Shown here one piece after another: positions 18,327 through 23,916 of a stretch of DNA of 23,916 bases (the stretch's first letter is position 1; each line of letters begins with the position of its first letter). The position numbers and the translations under genes were made by a program. Source of the stretch: Stramenopiles sp. TOSAG23-2 (Eukaryota > Sar); NCBI GenBank assembly GCA_900128395.1, contig LT649476.1, positions 1 through 23,916 on the forward strand, written 5' to 3'. Below the pieces are notes generated by a model, which saw only the letters and a list, made by a program, of their open reading frames with translations, searched no databases and was not told the DNA's origin.

Positions 18327-19925
18327 TCATTTACCACCTTTCTCATCTTGTTGTATTGAAAGTTTACGTTTTTTTAATTTGTTTTTCATACTTTTATGCC
18401 ATTTCGTTTTTAAATGTACTTCATATTCAAGTTGGCCATCTAATTCAGTATCACATATCTCACAATATATTTTTTTCCATTTTAATGTTGGATCTATATT
18501 ATGTATTTTTGGATTACCAAACACTTCTTTTGCTGCATTTAATCTATCGTTCATGATATCTGTTATATTGTTTTCATCCTCCTCCTCCTCCTCCTCCTCG
18601 TTACTATTAATCAATGATTTAGCAATTTGTAATGCAGGTGTCGATACAACATCATTCCATGTAGTTTTATATGTAGTTGTATCAAACATATATACAGGTA
18701 TGCCACGTTTAATAAATCGATTTTTGATCCATTTTAATTGTCGTTTTGCATATCTACGTGTTTGAATGCGAAGTGCATCGGTTCCTTCATGTAATGCATT
18801 TTCATATGCTTTTGACATCCCCGTTTGATTCATTAATTCAATTTCTGTTTCTGTTTTATTTTGACATAATTTTAAATAGGAATTAAATTCTTTAAAACCA
18901 ATTGCTTGTAAAACACCTTGATTCATATGATATTCGTATGTATTATTATTATTATTACCACTATTATTGTTATTATTATTATTATCATTTCTTTCATATT
19001 CTTCTATATCTTTTAATATTATACGTTGCAAATCTCGTATTTCTTTCTCTAAACCAGTTAATAACATTTTATCAATACGATCATTTAAACGTATATCATG
19101 TGTTTCTTTCTCACAATGTAACCATAACATTCGATAATCATATGGCGAATTACCACCAATACCACCACCTTTCGATACTTGTAAATCAATTAAATCACTA
19201 TGGCGTTGACCACTTGTTTCAAAAATTTCAATTGAACGTTCTATTTTACGTATATTATTTGGATGTAATCGTTCTGCCATGACTGGATCAATCGATTTTA
19301 ATTTTTCCCATAAATTACCATTTTTGTTGTTGTTGTTGTTGTTGCTTTTATTTACATTGTTCGATATAGTGTTGGATGGTGTTGTTTTATTTAAGTTATT
19401 ATCATTATCATCATTGCTAGTAATGGAATCCTCGTTTGAAATGATTGTGGTCATTTCTTTTGCATGATTCATAATTTTTTCTTCAAGATTTGAATTACCA
19501 TGATTTATTAACGAATCCCATAATAGCGATTGGACATAATACAGTGTACCACCAACTACTATTGGTACTTTACCACGTTTATGTATATCTTCAATGACTG
19601 GTACAGCTTCTTTACAAAAATCATGAGCAGTAAATACTTTTGTTGGCGGTAAAAAGCTCATTAAATGATGTGGAACACCATCCATTTCTTTTGCATCTGG
19701 TTTTGCCGTTACAATAGATAATCCTTGATACATTTGCAAAGAATCTGCATTGACAACTTCACCATTTAATTTTTTTGCAAGTTCAATACCTAATTTTGTT
19801 TTGCCAGTTCCAGTGGCACCAATTATAACCAATAGTGGTATTTTATTATTTGGTTGGTGTGTTGTCGTTTTTTTGGCTGTAGTCGTCGTAATTTTTCTCA
19901 TGATAGTTTGTATCAATGTTGCCAT
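18327..19925 (-). CDS. tRNA dimethylallyltransferase (isopentenyltransferase) with C2H2 zinc finger
   Basis: Transfers a dimethylallyl group from DMAPP to N6 of A37 in tRNAs that read UNN codons (MiaA/Mod5/TRIT1 family). At 532 residues it is long for the family because of Asn/Asp-rich inserts (about 165-202 and 312-328) and an acidic run (443-451). Visible: an N-terminal Thr/Lys-rich extension that could be a mitochondrial targeting sequence; P-loop GATGTGKTKL (36-45); the DSLQMY motif (61-66, general-base Asp61); TAKPD (73-77) and the HHLM region; VVGGTLYYVQSLL (123-135); the tRNA-binding RRYAKRQLKWIKNR (390-403); and a C-terminal matrin-type finger with C488, C491, H504 and H510, typical of eukaryotic cytosolic/nuclear enzymes. 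The first Met is used. No intron is needed. One gene could serve both cytosol and mitochondria, which is inference. Confidence 0.95.
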   Translation of the reverse strand: MATLIQTIMRKITTTTAKKTTTHQPNNKIPLLVIIGATGTGKTKLGIELAKKLNGEVVNADSLQMYQGLSIVTAKPDAKEMDGVPHHLMSFLPPTKVFTAHDFCKEAVPVIEDIHKRGKVPIVVGGTLYYVQSLLWDSLINHGNSNLEEKIMNHAKEMTTIISNEDSITSNDDNDNNLNKTTPSNTISNNVNKSNNNNNNKNGNLWEKLKSIDPVMAERLHPNNIRKIERSIEIFETSGQRHSDLIDLQVSKGGGIGGNSPYDYRMLWLHCEKETHDIRLNDRIDKMLLTGLEKEIRDLQRIILKDIEEYERNDNNNNNNNSGNNNNNTYEYHMNQGVLQAIGFKEFNSYLKLCQNKTETEIELMNQTGMSKAYENALHEGTDALRIQTRRYAKRQLKWIKNRFIKRGIPVYMFDTTTYKTTWNDVVSTPALQIAKSLINSNEEEEEEEDENNITDIMNDRLNAAKEVFGNPKIHNIDPTLKWKKIYCEICDTELDGQLEYEVHLKTKWHKSMKNKLKKRKLSIQQDEKGGK

Positions 19926-21282
19926 TAAAAAGGAATATTATTTTTAGATTTTTTATGATGTACTTGTAATGATGGAATGGTTGAATTATTTTGACTATGT
20001 ATTTATATATTTTTTTTCTTCTATATATATATCTATGGTTACAATATCTTGTATATTTAATGAAATGTATGTATATTTATATATATACACACACACAGAT
20101 TCTTCTCCTATATATAGTTATAGTTAGGTAGATATTATCATGTCATCGATGTGTATCGCCCCAACTATATCCATCCATACCAGCAATAATATATATATAT
20201 ATATTGCTATTGTAGACGACTGGTAGAATGAATGTAGTACATAGTAGTAGTATGATGATCTTCTGGAGGTGAAAATCCTGAAGAAAAATCCAGCACAAAC
20301 AATATAAAAAAATATTTAAGATAAAATCAATTCTAATACTATACTCCTATGATTTCAATGCCTTAAATTACCAACATTCCCATATTAGCATATCTAAATT
20401 AAAATGTTATATATCTCCGAAACAGTGTTCATTTGATATTTTTTTAATCATCTGAAGAAAAATCCAGCAAACAACATCAGAAAAATATTTAAGATAAAAT
20501 CAATTCTAATATTATTTCCTTATGATTTCAATGCCTTAAATTACCAACATTCCCATATTAGCATATCTAAATGTTATATATCTCCGAAACAGTGTTCATT
20601 TGATATTTTTTTAATCATCTGAAGAAAAATCCAGCAAACAATATCAGAAAAATATGTAAGATAAAATCAATTCTTATATTATATGATGATGATTTCAATG
20701 CTTTAAATTACCAACATTCCCATATTTGTATATCTAAATGTTATATATCTCCGAACAATGTGATATTTTTTTGCTGTAAATATGATCTGGAGAAGATGAA
20801 ATCATCTGAAATCCAATATCAAAATATCAGAAAAAAATAACACCATTCACTATTGGCAACATTGATCTGGAGGTGAAATCAATCCTGAAATCCAATATCA
20901 ACAAAATATCAGAAAAAAATAACACTATACACTATTGAAAGAAAAGCGAGAAATAACGGTTGTTCCATATATATATGTAAGGAGCTATCTACATGAGCTT
21001 TTAGAGATATCTGCGAAAAGAAAAGACATATTGATTCTTCTTTGATTCATAGACAGACGACATAGTAGAGTAAATATAGTTTTCTTTACATATTGATAAT
21101 TATCGGGTCGTCTATTCAAGTTTATAATACATATATATATATATATATCTTATGTGAACATCATTTTAAATTTTAAAATTAATAATTTGCCAATAATATT
21201 TTTTATAACGATATTTGACTAAAAAAAAAAACAAGATTAATATATATACATACAATACTCCATCAAAAACAATAATATAAAA
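19926..21282. other. Divergent intergenic region with satellite array
   Basis: This separates the IPT gene (-) from the triplicated-domain gene (+), so both promoters are expected here. The left part is AT-rich with TATATA tracts and short CA repeats near 20088-20098. The middle is occupied by the satellite at 20277-20941 (separate entry). The right part is AT-rich up to the start codon at 21283. No gene or RNA gene was recognised. Confidence 0.55.
20277..20941. repeat. Tandem satellite: three ~170-bp units, then two ~80-bp units
   Basis: Units beginning (C/T)CTGAAGAAAAATCCAGCA start at 20277, 20451 and 20618 (spacing 174 and 167). They share long near-identical tracts, including ATGATTTCAATGCCTTAAAT, ACCAACATTCCCATATTAGC and TATATCTCCGAAACAGTG. 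Unit 3 degrades near 20755. Two shorter related units, each beginning TGATCTGGAG and containing GAAATCCAATATCA and TCAGAAAAAAATAACAC, start at 20783 and 20863 (spacing 80). A single TTCTGGAGGTGAAA word before unit 1 (about 20261) links the two unit types. Units 1 and 2 are most alike, so the array expanded recently. Confidence 0.85.
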
Positions 21283-23364
21283 ATGACAACAATTGCAACA
21301 AATGATATTGATATAAAATTAGCAGAAACAAATATCAACGACGATGAAGCTGATACTATGAATAATCCAACCACCAACACCACTATTAAACAGAAAGATA
21401 TGAATATTACTAATAATGATAAAAATAGTATTGTTGCTACTGACGGAAAAAAAAAGGAAAAAGAAAAAAAAGTAGCAAGAAGTACATTAATTGCTGCGTA
21501 TAGACAAGAATGTCAAAAGAAATATGCTGCATTAACAAATGATAAAGATGCAGTTGAGAAATTGAATACAGAATTAAGAAGATTATTCCCATTATATAAG
21601 GAAGTAGATGAAAAAATGCGTTTAAGATCTGTTAATTTATTTGATATGGAATTTGAAACATTAAAACCTTTTATTGAATTTAGGATTTTACAACAAGTTA
21701 TGCAAGAATTATCTGAAATTCGTATAAATACATCTAAAAAACCAGATAAAATGATTGAACGAAGTAAGAAAATTACTGCATATACAGAAGAATGCCAACG
21801 AAAATATTTTGGATGGATCGATAAACCAAATGCAGCTAAAAAATTAAATACTGAAGGACAAAAACTCATGCCACGTTACATGGAAGTACATGAAAAAATG
21901 CGTAAACGAAATTTAAGTATGTCGGAATTAGATTTTGAAAGTTTAAAACCGTTGATAGCATATAGATATTTGCAACAAGCTATGAAGGAATTTACCGCAG
22001 ATGCTATCAGAGGCAGTAGTAAAGGTCGACGTGTAGCACATGGTGGTCGTTCACGTGGTGGTCTTCAATCATGTTCATGTTGTGGTCCACCTACAAATGC
22101 TCGTGGGGCATCAGGCCGTCCATCCTCTAATGGTCCTCCCAAACCAAGACCAATGCCACCACCGTATCCTCCACCAGGAAATGGGAAAAAAATACCAAAT
22201 ATGGTTGTCGGTAATAATAACGAGAAAAGAATATCATTTGAAAAAGATATTGAAAGTTTCGATGTGACGAAAAGAGATAATGTTATTAATTTTCTAAAAT
22301 GGGCAAAAAAATGGTTAGAATCTGATGAATTGCAAAATGAGATTCAATTAAAATGCAAAGATAAAGAAAAGAAAGAGAAAGAACGTATTATTTATGACAT
22401 GTTTGAAGAAGGTTATAATAAAGAATGGATCAAATCAGTTGAAAAAAATTTAAATATTGAAAAAGGAAATGCGGAAAATCGTTTAATGTTTGCCTATGAG
22501 AAATACGTTAGTCGTGGAAAAAAAGATTATTTTTATTATTTAATACAAAAATTATATAAAGCATTTCAAAAAGCGGAAGATGGCTGTTTTCATATTGGTG
22601 TATATGGATCCGATATATTTGAAAAAAAACAAATACGGGATAAAAAAATACGTGAATATAGGAAAGAAGCACAAGAAAAATATATTAATTATTTAAATGA
22701 AAACGATGATGAAGGTGATGATATTGATCGATTAAATGATGAATTTATGAGATTGGTACCAATTTATAGGGATTTACGTGAAAAAATTAGAAGTGGAAAA
22801 ATAGATCCTGCAGAGATGGATTTTGAAACCATAAAACCAATGATTGAATTTCAAGCACTTGAACGGATCATGGATTTATTAGTCAATGATCAAGAAGATA
22901 ATAATGATGATTATTATATGAATCAAAGTTATAATACTACCCATGCAAGACCAGCAAATCAAGCAGAATGTTATGATCCATGTTGTCAACCATTAATGCC
23001 AACAACAGTTGGAGGAAAGAAAAAACCAGCAAAACCGAAAACGTTTAAACGAAAGATTCAAACGAAAAGAAATAATATTTCACAACGTAGTGCGATTAAT
23101 GCAAAACTTGCTGCTTCCACTACTAATACAACTAATGAAAATAGTAATGGTACAAATAATAAAAAAAATACAACAACAGGTATGTACAACTCTTTTTTTT
23201 TTGTCCCCAATTTTTTGCTTATATATATATTGTTCGACCTCACATTAATTATATACCCCCATGTCAAACATACACATTACTAACATTTTTTTATGAAAAA
23301 TATTTATCGATTATTATTATTAGGAGGTGGAGCAGATGATTTATTAAATATGTTTATGAGTTAA
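21283..23364 (+). CDS. Triplicated-domain hypothetical protein (spliced, 645 residues)
   Basis: Family not recognised. Exon 1 is 21283-23179, the intron is 23180-23323 (GTATGT...TATTAG, 144 nt), and exon 2 is 23324-23364, ending the protein GGGADDLLNMFMS. Reading through the intron instead gives an unlikely hydrophobic tail. Three copies of an ~85-residue helical domain start near residues 66, 160 and 452. Each runs (S/K)xxxAYxxECQxKY, a short loop, LNxExxxLxPxYxExxEKMR, then (M)(E/D)FExxKPxIxFRxLQ. A spacer between copies 2 and 3 holds an RGG-like/Cys patch (SCSCCGPP), a Pro-rich tract (about 284-302) and a Lys/Glu-rich helical region. The C-terminus is strongly basic (GGKKKPAKPKTFKRK) with Thr/Asn runs, suggesting nucleic-acid or acidic-partner binding. 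No membrane segment or enzyme motif. Start context AAAAATGA is good. Confidence 0.75.
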
Positions 23365-23916
23365 CATTTTTGAAGTTCGAAATGAAAAAAAAGTTATCGA
23401 GAATATGTGAAAAATTCAGTACAAAAACCATCATAGGCTTGTATAGTTGTATTTTTACAGTTATGTTACAATTATTCCAACTTTAATATATTATAAAATA
23501 TCCTCATTTGTACAGTTTTAATTATGTTCGTAAAATACACTTAATAGAATGTAAACATATTTTATTTTCATATATAAATATAGGCTATGTTATTCCAACA
23601 CAGTATTGTGTTTTTGAAAATTTCATTTTTTGAAATAGATGTACGATAATTAGTATACTAATTTAATGCATATTTGATCGGAACCATGTGATGACATATT
23701 TTAAATTTTATAACTACACACTATTGAATTTTTGAACAATTTTTTGAACAAAATTTGGCTTTACTTAAATCAAGGCCAAATATTGTTGGGACTAGTAACT
23801 GGTGTGTTTTTTTTTACATACAGCAACATAATGTGCTAATATTGCCGTTCTCAAAAATCATGCCGAAAACCTTACATCGTTCAAAATCCAAAATCTGGTC
23901 TTCCACACACTTTTTT
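23365..23916. other. Right-edge spacer
   Basis: This is the 3' flank of the triplicated-domain gene. It is AT-rich, with small inverted pairs (CACAGTATTGTG near 23600; GAAAATTTC...GAAAT near 23617; ATTTGGC/GCCAAAT near 23755-23785) and a short tandem TTTTTGAACAA repeated near 23731-23750. The last ~150 bases are slightly less AT-rich. No gene is supported. Confidence 0.45.

Noticed and set aside
20277-20941. Possible C/D-box snoRNA array (TGATGA and CTGA words in the satellite)
   Set aside because: C-like and D-like boxes are not kept together at the right spacing in all units, and no closing stem was found.
1-23916. tRNA, rRNA or spliceosomal RNA genes
   Set aside because: I looked for the tRNA T-loop word GTTCGA with flanking stems and for familiar conserved RNA words on both strands and found none with a matching fold. 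A tRNAscan-SE/Rfam run would settle this.

Overview
The window is nuclear DNA of a strongly AT-rich single-celled eukaryote. Evidence: spliceosomal GT-AG introns that restore reading frames exactly (four resolved, with 5' sites GTAAGT x3 and GTATGT x1), a Rab11-type small GTPase, a eukaryotic tRNA isopentenyltransferase with a C-terminal C2H2 zinc finger, genes on both strands with long non-coding spacers, many microsatellites, and Asn/Thr/Asp homopolymer runs inside proteins. I lean towards a protist, perhaps a stramenopile such as a diatom relative, but nothing here fixes the lineage.

Layout, left to right: (1) a DHHC-palmitoyltransferase-like gene (-) with a variant DHFC motif, probably continuing past the left edge; (2) a spacer with six copies of a 16-bp word; (3) an unrecognised ~750-800-residue multi-pass membrane protein (-); (4) a spacer with foldback repeats; (5) a large basic protein (+) built of about ten ~80-residue repeats, whose true N-terminus comes from an 8-nt first coding exon; (6) a family X DNA polymerase of the Pol mu/TdT subclass (-); (7) a MITE-like inverted-repeat element ending in a strong hairpin; (8) a gene (-) joining a HeLo/MLKL-like N-terminal bundle, duplicated helical modules, a charged linker and leucine-rich repeats, broken by an 11-bp tandem duplication; (9) a small (+) hypothetical gene; (10) Rab11 (-), three coding exons; (11) a 45-bp minisatellite; (12) tRNA isopentenyltransferase (-); (13) a ~170-bp tandem satellite; (14) a two-exon gene (+) coding for an unrecognised protein with a triplicated ~85-residue domain.

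There are no operons and no evident shared pathway. Housekeeping genes (Rab11, tRNA modification, probably DNA end joining) sit among lineage-specific repeat proteins. The items most worth pursuing are the HeLo-like/LRR gene with its clean frame-breaking duplication, the ten-repeat and triplicated-domain proteins, the Pol mu/TdT-like polymerase, and the set of small repeats (MITE-like element, hairpin, satellites and a dispersed family shared between 5.2 kb and 17.8 kb).
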